A stretch of 64,000 nucleotides of DNA from assembly GCF_003633755.1 (NCBI RefSeq), contig NZ_RBIL01000001.1, forward strand, positions 3,023,426 through 3,087,425. Direction: 5' to 3'. A program made the position numbers and the translations under genes. Below, piece by piece: positions 8,814-16,378 of this stretch. The notes under the pieces were generated by a model, which was not told where the DNA came from, searched no databases, and worked only from the letters and a program-made list of their open reading frames with translations. Source of the DNA: Solirubrobacter pauli. Its GTDB lineage: Bacteria > Actinomycetota > Thermoleophilia > Solirubrobacterales > Solirubrobacteraceae. Numbering within the stretch: the first letter of the stretch is position 1; each line of letters starts with the position of its first letter.

Positions 8814-10525
8814 CCGACTCCACCCTCAAGCGCAACGTGGGCTTCTGGGGCCTGCTGTGGGCCTCGGAAGGCTCGATCATCGGCTCCGGCTGGCTGTTCG
8901 GCGCCCTTGTTGCGGCCACGACCGCCGGTCCCTCCGCCCTGATCGGCTGGGTGCTGGCGTCGGCGATCGTGATCGTCCTCGCGCTGGTGCACGCCGAGCT
9001 GGCGGGTATGTTCCCCGAGAGCGGCGGCACGAGCCGCTTCCCGCACCACGCGTTCGGCAACCTCGCCGGCATGACGTTCGGCTGGGCGTCGTACCTGCAG
9101 GCGGCGGCCACCGCTCCGATCGAGGTGCTCGCCGCGATCCAGTACCTCTCGACCACCGACTGGGGCCACGGGCTCTACCGCTCGAGCGGCACCCTGAGCG
9201 GCACCGGGATCCTGGTGGCCGTCGTCCTGATGGCGTGCTTCGTCGTGCTGAACCTGATCGGCATCCGCTGGCTCACCCGCGCCAACAACACGATCACGGC
9301 GTGGAAGGTCGCGATCCCCGTCCTGACGATCGTCGTGCTGCTCGTCACCCACTTCCACGCGAGCAACTTCACGGCCGGCGGTGGCTTCTTCGTGCACGGC
9401 TCGGCCATCCACTCGATCCTCGTCTCACTGCCCTCCGGTGGGATCGTGTTCGCGCTGCTCGGCTTCGAGCAGGCGACCCAGCTCGGCGGCGAGGCCCGCA
9501 ACCCGGGCCGCGACCTGCCACGTGCGGTGATCCTGTCGATCCTGATCGGCGCGGGCATCTACACGCTGCTGCAGCTCGCGTTCATCGGCTCGCTCGATCC
9601 CAAGCTGCTGCTCACCCACGACTGGACCGCTCTCGGCGCCGGCAGCGCCGACCCGGCGATCGTCGCGCTGAACGCGGGGCCGTTCTACGCCATCGCCTCG
9701 GTGGCCGGCCTCGCCTGGCTCGCGTTCCTGCTGCGGCTGGACGCGGTCGTGTCGCCGTTCGGCAGCGGCCTCATCTACCTCACGACGTCCGCCCGGATCA
9801 GCCACGCGCTGTCCCGGAACGGCTACATCCCGGAGCCGTTCGAGCGCACCCACCGGCGCACGCTCGTGCCGGTCTTCGGCGTGCTGTTCAGCACGGCCGT
9901 CGGCCTGCTGTTCCTGCTCCCGTTCCCGAGCTGGAGCAAGCTCGTCGGGATCGTCACCAGCGCGTCGGTGCTGATGTACGCCTCGGCGCCGCTCGCCCTG
10001 GGCGCGCTGCGCAAGAGCCGCCCGGAGCTGCCCCGCGTGTACCGGCTCCCGGCCGCCCGGGTGCTCGCGCCGATGGCGTTCGTCTGCGCGACCTGGATCA
10101 TCTACTGGTCGGGCTGGCAGACGCTGACCACGCTGATGGTGGCCATGCTCGTCGGCTATGCGCTGATCGCGGCGTCGTACGCCTTCAAGCTCAACCCCGC
10201 GGCAACGCCGGTCGAGTGGCGCGCCGCGGCGTGGATCGCGCCGTACCTGCTCGGCATGCTCGTGATCTCCTACTTCGGCGACTTCGGGCCGGGAGGGATC
10301 ATCGGAGGCATCGGCGTCTTCGCGCATGTCCTCGATCACGGCGGCACCGGTGGCCTCGGCCTGGTCGGAGGGCTGATCGCCTCCGCCGGCTGGAGCCTGG
10401 TGATCTATCACCTGGCCGTCGCGCTGCGCCTGCCGTCCCCGGCCTCGACGCCGGCGACGCACCGCGCGAACGCCGCACGGACGGACAGCCGCCGGGGCTA
10501 CCTGGCGGCGGGAAGTTCCACGTAG
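8810..10525 (+). CDS. APC-family amino acid permease
   Basis: A 571-residue protein with about 12 to 14 hydrophobic segments and the APC-type start (GFWGLLWASEGSIIGSGWLF) followed by a conserved acidic GGTSRFPHHAFG stretch. The ATG at 8810 overlaps the previous stop; a longer in-frame start at 8729 is less likely because it would lie inside the transferase gene. As third member of the coupled NRPS cluster it could import the amino-acid substrate or export product; direction and substrate cannot be read from sequence. The reading frame ends in a short polar tail. Confidence 0.9.
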   Translation: MTDSTLKRNVGFWGLLWASEGSIIGSGWLFGALVAATTAGPSALIGWVLASAIVIVLALVHAELAGMFPESGGTSRFPHHAFGNLAGMTFGWASYLQAAATAPIEVLAAIQYLSTTDWGHGLYRSSGTLSGTGILVAVVLMACFVVLNLIGIRWLTRANNTITAWKVAIPVLTIVVLLVTHFHASNFTAGGGFFVHGSAIHSILVSLPSGGIVFALLGFEQATQLGGEARNPGRDLPRAVILSILIGAGIYTLLQLAFIGSLDPKLLLTHDWTALGAGSADPAIVALNAGPFYAIASVAGLAWLAFLLRLDAVVSPFGSGLIYLTTSARISHALSRNGYIPEPFERTHRRTLVPVFGVLFSTAVGLLFLLPFPSWSKLVGIVTSASVLMYASAPLALGALRKSRPELPRVYRLPAARVLAPMAFVCATWIIYWSGWQTLTTLMVAMLVGYALIAASYAFKLNPAATPVEWRAAAWIAPYLLGMLVISYFGDFGPGGIIGGIGVFAHVLDHGGTGGLGLVGGLIASAGWSLVIYHLAVALRLPSPASTPATHRANAARTDSRRGYLAAGSST

Positions 10526-10790
10526 CGGCGCGTCGCCTCGACGACGGTGGATAGCGGGTTCGCCCGCGTCACGGCCACGAACGTCGGCATCCAGCCGGCG
10601 TTCGGTGCCGTGCTCACGAGCACGCGCCCGGCCAGACCGAGTACGGGTCGGCCGGCGCGCCCGGCGCGCCATCCTCGCCGCGCTCAGTACGAACGGCACG
10701 CGAATGCCGTAGCGCACTACGCAAGACGGATCGTGCGGCACGACGGAAGCTGAAGGCATCACCGATCCACTGCCACCCGAAAGGAAGCAG
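10526..10790. other. intergenic region before the small secreted protein
   Basis: No convincing gene is seen in these 265 bases; a 68-codon frame at 10547-10753 is proline/arginine-rich and looks like chance. The region holds the candidate operator at 10706-10722 and a good ribosome binding site (GAAAGGAAG) just before the ATG at 10791. Confidence 0.5.
10706..10722. promoter_or_regulatory. candidate operator with CGTAG/CTACG dyad
   Basis: GCCGTAGCGCACTACGC contains a five-base inverted repeat around CGCA and matches the site at 4551-4567 in 13 of 17 bases. It lies 69 bases upstream of the secreted protein start, so the NRPS locus and this gene may share a regulator. Confidence 0.3.
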
Positions 10791-11216
10791 ATGCCTGACA
10801 TCCGCAAGGCGGCCGCAGCCGCCGCCGTCATCGCCGGCCTGGGCGCCGTCGCCGCGCCGGCCACCGCCGGGGCCGCCACGATCCCGACCCAGAGCCACAC
10901 GTACCACATCGCCGTCAAGCCCGGGGTCCTCGCCGGCGGCCAGAACCAGATCACGGCGAACGTGAAGGTCGCCAACCCGCAGGCGAACGTGCGGCGCTTC
11001 TGGAGCCGCAGCACGGTCCAGCAGGTCGTGCGCGACGGCGTCGACAACAACCTCCAGAAGCCCTACATGAGCCAGGGCTTCCGCTGCACGCCCACGCTCG
11101 ACGGCGCGATGAACGCGAGCACCGCCCGCTTCACCTGCAAGCTGCAGGGCGCGGACACGCCGACCACGGTCACCGTGACGTTCACGGCGCCGTACCTGCC
11201 GCCCACCGCCAACTGA
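10791..11216 (+). CDS. small secreted protein of unknown function
   Basis: A 141-residue protein with a clear Sec signal peptide (charged start, hydrophobic Ala-rich core, probable cleavage after AGA or AAT near residue 28). The mature part is about 110 residues, beta-strand-like, with two cysteines that could form a disulfide. No family is recognised. A strong ribosome binding site (AAAGGAAG) precedes the ATG. It sits between the NRPS cluster and the arginine genes and shares a candidate operator with the former. An extracellular role is likely. Confidence 0.8.
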   Translation: MPDIRKAAAAAAVIAGLGAVAAPATAGAATIPTQSHTYHIAVKPGVLAGGQNQITANVKVANPQANVRRFWSRSTVQQVVRDGVDNNLQKPYMSQGFRCTPTLDGAMNASTARFTCKLQGADTPTTVTVTFTAPYLPPTAN

Positions 11217-11242
11217 GCGCACGGCGAGCAGTGCCTCCGAAC

Positions 11243-11275
11243 CCCCGTGCGGCGTCGCGACGACGCCGCACGGGG
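11243..11275 (+). terminator. strong hairpin downstream of the small secreted protein
   Basis: A perfect 14-base-pair stem (CCCCGTGCGGCGTC at 11243-11256, its complement at 11262-11275) closes a five-base loop, 26 bases after the stop at 11216. There is no T-run, as is common for actinobacterial terminators. Confidence 0.7.
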
Positions 11276-11334
11276 ACGTGAGCCGGCGACGACTGCGCAC
11301 GGCGCCGCGGTCAACGCGCGTTGAGTAATCCCGG

Positions 11335-11357
11335 CGGGGTGAGGCGCGTTCATCCCC
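11335..11357. promoter_or_regulatory. GGGGTGA-N7-TCATCCC dyad upstream of the antiporter
   Basis: GGGGTGA, a seven-base spacer, then TCATCCC forms an imperfect inverted repeat about 125 bases before the antiporter start. The same half-site and spacer length recur as a perfect dyad at 27839-27859 near the sensor kinase. It could be an operator of a shared regulator. Confidence 0.3.
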
Positions 11358-11483
11358 GCACCGTGGACGCTGCGCTCGAGCACTTCCGATGACGCCGCAA
11401 TTCGACGCACCGGACAGCCGTGAGCGAGCGCGCGACGGCGGCAGCATGACTCCGGTCAGGCGCGACGACCTGAGGAGAACCGC

Positions 11484-12938
11484 GTGAGCGCTGTCGACAC
11501 CGACGTGACCACTCCTGGCCCCGCCAAGATGAGTCTTCCCACCCTCACCGGGCTCGTGGTGGGCGGCATGGTCGGGGCCGGCGTGTTCTCCCTCCCGGCG
11601 CGGTTCGGGGTTGCGACCGGCATCCTCGGCTCGCTGATCGCGTGGGCCGTGGCCGGCGCCGGAATGCTGATGCTGGCGTTCGTCTTCCAGAACCTCGCGA
11701 TCCGCAAGCCCGAGTTGGACTCGGGCGTCTTCATCTACGCCAAGGCGGGCTTCGGCGACTACGCCGGCTTCAACTCCGCGATCGGGTTCTGGGCCAGCGC
11801 CGTGGCCGGCAACACGTTCTACTGGGTCTTCATCAGCGCGACGCTCGGCAACTTCTCCGACGCCTTCGGCGACGGCGACACCGTGCTGGCCGTCGCGCTG
11901 TCGTCGGTCGCGATCTGGCTCTTCCACTACCTGATCGCCCGCGGCGTCCGCGACGCCGCCGTGGTGAACCGGATCGTGACGGTCCTGAAGATCATCCCGA
12001 TCCTCGTCTTCATCGTCGTGCTGCTGTTCTCGTTCAACGCTGGCGTCTTCTCGGACAACTGGACCGCCACCGGGTACGGCGATCTGGGCAACCTCGACGA
12101 GCAGGTCCGCAACACGATGCTGATCACGACCTTCGTGTTCATCGGCATCGAAGGCGCGAGCGTCTACTCGCGCTACGCGAAGCGCCGGGCGGACGTCGGC
12201 CGGGCGACGGTGCTGGGCTTCCTGAGCGTGCTGTGCATCTTCGCGCTGGTGACGCTGTCGAGCTACGCCGTCATGCCCCAGCCCGAGCTCGCGGAGGCAC
12301 GGCAACCGTCGATGATCCCGGTCTTCGAGAGCGTCGTCGGCGACTGGGGTCGGTGGTTCATCAGCGCCGGCGTGATCGTCTCGGTGCTCGGCGCCTACCT
12401 GGCCTGGACGCTGATGGCCGCGGAGGTCATGTTCATCCCGGCCCGCAACGAGGACTTCCCCGAGTTCCTCGGGCAGGAGAACGAGCACGGCACGCCCATC
12501 ACGTCCCTCGTGGTGACCTCGCTTGCGATCCAGGGTCTGCTCGCCCTGACGCTCGCGGTCACCGACGCGCTCAACTTCATGCTGGACCTGGCAACCAGTC
12601 TCGCCTTGCTGCCGTACTTCCTCGCGGCCGCCTACGCACTCAAACTCGGGCTCACGGGCGAGTCCTACGAGCGGGTCGACCGGCGGGTCAGGACCAGGGA
12701 GACCATCTTCGCCGGAGTCGCCACGGCCTACACGGCATTCCTCTTCGACGCCGCGGGCCCCAAGTTCATCCTCCTCATGACCGTGCTCCTCGCTCCTGCG
12801 TCCCTGCTCTACATCAAGGCCCGCAGCGAGCACGGCCGACGCCTGTTCTCCCCGACCGAGCTCGGGCTGTTCGTCCTGATCGTCGCCGGCGGCGTCGTCG
12901 GCGCGATCGGCCTATGGACCGGCCGGATCAGCCTGTGA
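11484..12938 (+). CDS. arcD: APA-type basic amino acid antiporter (arginine/ornithine-like)
   Basis: A 484-residue permease with about 12 membrane segments and the APC signature [16 protein letters not shown] near the N-terminus. It belongs to the arginine/ornithine and polyamine antiporter branch (APA family). The GTG start has a good ribosome binding site (GAGGAG) seven bases upstream. The arginine deiminase gene follows after 37 bases on the same strand, so the pair most likely exchanges extracellular arginine for ornithine or citrulline. The symbol is given by context and family; there is no carbamate kinase or ornithine carbamoyltransferase gene nearby. Confidence 0.82.
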   Translation: MSAVDTDVTTPGPAKMSLPTLTGLVVGGMVGAGVFSLPARFGVATGILGSLIAWAVAGAGMLMLAFVFQNLAIRKPELDSGVFIYAKAGFGDYAGFNSAIGFWASAVAGNTFYWVFISATLGNFSDAFGDGDTVLAVALSSVAIWLFHYLIARGVRDAAVVNRIVTVLKIIPILVFIVVLLFSFNAGVFSDNWTATGYGDLGNLDEQVRNTMLITTFVFIGIEGASVYSRYAKRRADVGRATVLGFLSVLCIFALVTLSSYAVMPQPELAEARQPSMIPVFESVVGDWGRWFISAGVIVSVLGAYLAWTLMAAEVMFIPARNEDFPEFLGQENEHGTPITSLVVTSLAIQGLLALTLAVTDALNFMLDLATSLALLPYFLAAAYALKLGLTGESYERVDRRVRTRETIFAGVATAYTAFLFDAAGPKFILLMTVLLAPASLLYIKARSEHGRRLFSPTELGLFVLIVAGGVVGAIGLWTGRISL

Positions 12939-12975
12939 GCCATCGCCCCTCTCTCGACAGGAAAGGCAGAAGCGC

Positions 12976-14241
12976 ATGACCGCCGACACGACAGGACGCG
13001 TCGCCTCCGCCCACGGCGTGCACTCCGAGGTCGGGCGGCTTCGCAAGGTGCTCGTCTGCGCGCCCGGGCTGGCGCACCGCCGGCTCACCCCGAGCAACAG
13101 CGACGAGCTCCTGTTCGACGACGTGCTCTGGGTGGAGAACGCCCAGCGCGATCACGCCGACTTCGTCAACAAGATGGTCCAACGCGGCATCGAGGTCGTC
13201 GAGCTGCACGCCCTGCTGGCCGAGACCCTCGATGTGCCCGGAGCCCGCGACTGGCTCCTCGATCGCAAGATCGAGCCCAACCACGTCGGCGTCGGCCTGA
13301 TCGACGGAACCCGTGCGTTCCTGGAGACCTTGAGCAGCAAGCCGCTCGCGGAGCTCCTGATCGGCGGCATGGCGACGAGCGACCTGCCCGAGGAGTACCG
13401 ATCCAGTTATGTGACGCTGGCTCGTGAGGCGACCGGAGCGCGTGAGTACCTGATGGCTCCGCTGCCGAACACGATCTACACCCGTGATACGACCTGCTGG
13501 CTCTACGGCGGGCTGACCATGAACGCGCTCTACTGGCCGGCGCGCCAGGACGAGACGCTCATCTACAAGGCGATCTACACGTTCCACCCCGACTACGTCG
13601 ACTCGACGGTGTGGTGGGGTGACGCTGAGAAGGACTGGGGCATGGCCACCTTCGAGGGCGGCGACATCATGCCCGTCGGCAACGGCGTCGTGCTGATGGG
13701 CATGAGTGAGCGCACCTCGCGCCAGGCGATCACCCAGGTCGCGCACGCGCTCTTCGAGCGCGGTGCCGCCGAGAAGGTCGTCGTCGCCGGGATGCCGAAG
13801 CTGCGCGCTGCCATGCACCTGGACACGGTCATGACCTTCGTCGACCGCGACACGGTGACCATCTATCCGAGCATCGTCGATCACATCCACGCCTTCACGC
13901 TGCTGCCCAGCGACAAGGCGCCCGGGATCGACGTGATCGACCACGGCGGCACCAGGTTCCTCGAGGTCGTGGCAACGGCTCTCGGCCTCCCCGAGCTCCG
14001 CACGATCGCCACCGGCGGCGACGTCTACCACTCCGAACGGCAGCAGTGGGACAGCGGCAACAACGCGGTCGCCCTCGAGCCAGGAGTCGTGGTCACCTAC
14101 GACCGCAACACCCTCACGAACACGCTGCTCCGCAAGGCGGGCATCGAGGTCGTCACCATCGTCGGCGCCGAGCTCGGCCGCGGTCGCGGCGGCGGACACT
14201 GCATGACCTGCCCGATCAGCCGAGAGCCCGTCGAGTTCTGA
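12976..14241 (+). CDS. arcA: arginine deiminase
   Basis: A 421-residue enzyme that hydrolyses arginine to citrulline and ammonia. The conserved motifs are in place: VCAPG near the start, [10 protein letters not shown] (about 225-235), [10 protein letters not shown] (about 278) and the C-terminal [11 protein letters not shown] holding the nucleophilic cysteine (about residue 409). Length is typical of the family. GGAAAGG serves as ribosome binding site before the ATG. With the antiporter upstream this gives arginine uptake and deimination, generating ammonia for nitrogen supply or acid resistance; the ATP-yielding rest of the classical pathway is not in this window. Confidence 0.95.
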   Translation: MTADTTGRVASAHGVHSEVGRLRKVLVCAPGLAHRRLTPSNSDELLFDDVLWVENAQRDHADFVNKMVQRGIEVVELHALLAETLDVPGARDWLLDRKIEPNHVGVGLIDGTRAFLETLSSKPLAELLIGGMATSDLPEEYRSSYVTLAREATGAREYLMAPLPNTIYTRDTTCWLYGGLTMNALYWPARQDETLIYKAIYTFHPDYVDSTVWWGDAEKDWGMATFEGGDIMPVGNGVVLMGMSERTSRQAITQVAHALFERGAAEKVVVAGMPKLRAAMHLDTVMTFVDRDTVTIYPSIVDHIHAFTLLPSDKAPGIDVIDHGGTRFLEVVATALGLPELRTIATGGDVYHSERQQWDSGNNAVALEPGVVVTYDRNTLTNTLLRKAGIEVVTIVGAELGRGRGGGHCMTCPISREPVEF

Positions 14242-14340
14242 GGCGCCGGCGGCGGGGCCCGCGTCGAGCATCGACGTCATCCGTCTGTGGAGAGGTCCAG
14301 ATCGGTTGACGTGCCCGTAGCGGAGTGAGAATGTCGGTGG

Positions 14341-16269
14341 GTGGAAGGCTCGACGGCCACTCCGAGGCGCGATGACGTCGGGGCGTGGATCCAGCCCGTG
14401 GCCACCGCGGCCGGCGCGCTGGCGGGGCTCGTGATCTTCGTCCACTTCCTCGGCGGCACCGTGATGTGGCTGCGCTTTCGCAAAGCCGATCTGCCCGCCG
14501 ACCAAGCCGTCGCGCTGATGACGCGCGAGCAGATGCTCACCGTCGGGTTGCGCTTGATGGTCCTGCCGATGATCGTCAGCGGGCTGCTGGCGATCACGCT
14601 CGTGTGGATGGGGAAGCGCCATCGCACGCCGCGGCGCCTGGCCGAGCGGCGTGCGACCGAGCGGCGCGCGGCTGTGCCCGCGGCGGGCGCCCCGCACTCG
14701 CCGGAACGGCGAGTGCGCGACCGGCGCACGCGTGCGCGGCGCTCCGGGGACGAACGTCGCTCCGCCGAGCGCAGCTCCGGAACGACGCTCAACCGCGTCT
14801 TGCTCGGGATCAGCGCGGTGGTCGTCGTCGTGCTGGTGCTCACGCTGCCGGGCTCGTGGGCAAGCCTCACGTGGCTCGCGCTCCTGCTCGTGATCGTGTA
14901 CTGGTGGCGTGGCTTCGGCGCCCGCCAGCGCCGCGCGGGCGAGGAGCCGTCGCCGTGGCGGCTCGCGGCCGTGGCCGTCGTGGCAGCGGCGATCGTCTCG
15001 CTCGGGCGTCAGATCGACCAGCCGGTGCAGCTGCTGCAGACGACGGCGATGGTGGGCTCCGGGGCGCACGCGAAGCGGATGACGGGCGTCTTCATCACGG
15101 CCAGCGACAGCGCCGTCTACCTCGGCGACACGACGACGCACCGGATCTCCGCGATCCCGCGCGACACGGTGTCCTTGATCACGCTCGGGCCGCCGTTGGA
15201 GCGCGCGCCGAACCGGTCCGTGCTCAGCAAGCTGCTCTTCCGGGACCGGTGGTCGTTGACACCGCTGCGGTGGTGGTGCAACGGCAAGGACTACGCGCTG
15301 CACGACTTCGACCTCCTCTGCAAGGACCAGCCGAAGCCGGCGCCCGACCAGCGCCATCAACTCGATGTCCGCTGGATTCCCGTCCGCATCGAGTGCCCGA
15401 AGACCGCCAAGGACGACTGCGAGGGCTACGTGCGGCTGCGGACCCGCGACACCTACTCCAAGGCGCTCGGCCGCTACGCCTTGCCACGACCCGTCGTGTT
15501 CCCCAACGAGCACGTCGACGGCGTCCATTTCACGTTGCGACGCGGGCGGACGGGCGAGGTGTGCGTGCCGACCAACGGGAACGAGCAGAAGCTGCTGCGC
15601 GCCAAGTCCGACGTGAAGCGTGCGAAGGGCCGTCCGGTGCCGCTGGACATCGTCGTCACGAGCGATCCGGCCGGCGCCTCGCAGATGAGCACGGCCCCGA
15701 TGGAGCTCGACGTCGGGCCGGCCGATGCCGACCCCTCGATGATCGTCGCGAGCGATTGCGGGAAGCCGTTGCGGACGGCGCTCGCCAAGCGACCACCGCG
15801 GGTGACGACGGTCACGGCGGTGCGCGTTCCGGACGCCCACCAGCTCGTGGTCGACGATCACGGGACAAAGAAGCTCGTCCGTCTGCTCGGCATCGAGAGC
15901 CCTTCGTCATTGTCGTGGGAGCCTGCGGCCTGCGGCGAGCCGCAGGGCACCGCGGCCTTGCTGCGGCTCGTCTTCACGCGAGCGCGCGATACGAACGGCG
16001 ACGGGCTCGTGGACACGCCCGGGGGCCGCGCGCGCACGCTGCGGCTCGAGCCCGACGAGCACCAGCTCGACCGCGATCCACGGCGCAGCTACCTGCTCCG
16101 CTACGTCCGCGTCGCCGGGGAGGCGCACACGCTGCAGGAGGCGGCGCTGCGCTCGGGGTGGGCGAGGCTCGGGCGCCCCCACGGCGAGCCGGTCGAGCTG
16201 CTCCCGGCGCTGAAGCGGGCGGCGCGAGCCGGGAGCCGGGTGACGCCGAACCTGCGCACGAAGTGCTGA
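14341..16269 (+). CDS. membrane protein with degenerate staphylococcal-nuclease-like C-terminal domain
   Basis: A 642-residue protein read from a GTG start. The first 230 residues hold about four to five membrane segments interrupted by a strikingly Arg-rich stretch (about 90-150). The middle part (about 230-500) is a soluble domain I do not recognise. The last 140 residues resemble a staphylococcal nuclease fold: LVRLLGIESPS, CGEPQG, a strand ending in DRDPRRSYLLRYV, and EAALRSGWARLGRP. In nuclease the first motif carries catalytic Arg, Asp and Glu; here Arg is kept but Asp is Glu and the catalytic Glu is Ser, so activity is doubtful. The frame has good codon bias throughout, so the fusion looks real. 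Confidence 0.75.
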   Translation: MEGSTATPRRDDVGAWIQPVATAAGALAGLVIFVHFLGGTVMWLRFRKADLPADQAVALMTREQMLTVGLRLMVLPMIVSGLLAITLVWMGKRHRTPRRLAERRATERRAAVPAAGAPHSPERRVRDRRTRARRSGDERRSAERSSGTTLNRVLLGISAVVVVVLVLTLPGSWASLTWLALLLVIVYWWRGFGARQRRAGEEPSPWRLAAVAVVAAAIVSLGRQIDQPVQLLQTTAMVGSGAHAKRMTGVFITASDSAVYLGDTTTHRISAIPRDTVSLITLGPPLERAPNRSVLSKLLFRDRWSLTPLRWWCNGKDYALHDFDLLCKDQPKPAPDQRHQLDVRWIPVRIECPKTAKDDCEGYVRLRTRDTYSKALGRYALPRPVVFPNEHVDGVHFTLRRGRTGEVCVPTNGNEQKLLRAKSDVKRAKGRPVPLDIVVTSDPAGASQMSTAPMELDVGPADADPSMIVASDCGKPLRTALAKRPPRVTTVTAVRVPDAHQLVVDDHGTKKLVRLLGIESPSSLSWEPAACGEPQGTAALLRLVFTRARDTNGDGLVDTPGGRARTLRLEPDEHQLDRDPRRSYLLRYVRVAGEAHTLQEAALRSGWARLGRPHGEPVELLPALKRAARAGSRVTPNLRTKC

Positions 16270-16378
16270 TCAGGAGGACCCGTATCAGGACTTGATCCTG
16301 TTTATAGCGAGCGGCTAACCGAGTGAGTCGTTTCCGAGTCCAACAATTACGAGATTGAATCTCATATATGCTGGCCAC
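16270..16378. promoter_or_regulatory. AT-rich promoter region with GAGATT dyad
   Basis: This patch is far richer in A/T than its surroundings. It holds a perfect dyad GAGATTGAATCTC at 16351-16363, a second one CAGGA-N5-TCCTG at 16290-16304, and TATATG at 16365-16370. The last sits where a -10 box would give a transcript starting at or next to the ATG at 16379, so the NHL gene may be leaderless. No ribosome binding site is seen. Confidence 0.4.

Noticed and set aside
11063-11410. Minus-strand frame of 115 codons between the secreted protein and the antiporter
   Set aside because: Half is antisense to the secreted protein and the rest covers the terminator hairpin; no ribosome binding site or family.
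10614-12833. Minus-strand frame of 739 codons opposite the antiporter
   Set aside because: Asp/Glu/Arg-rich shadow without family features; the plus-strand permease has clear membrane segments.
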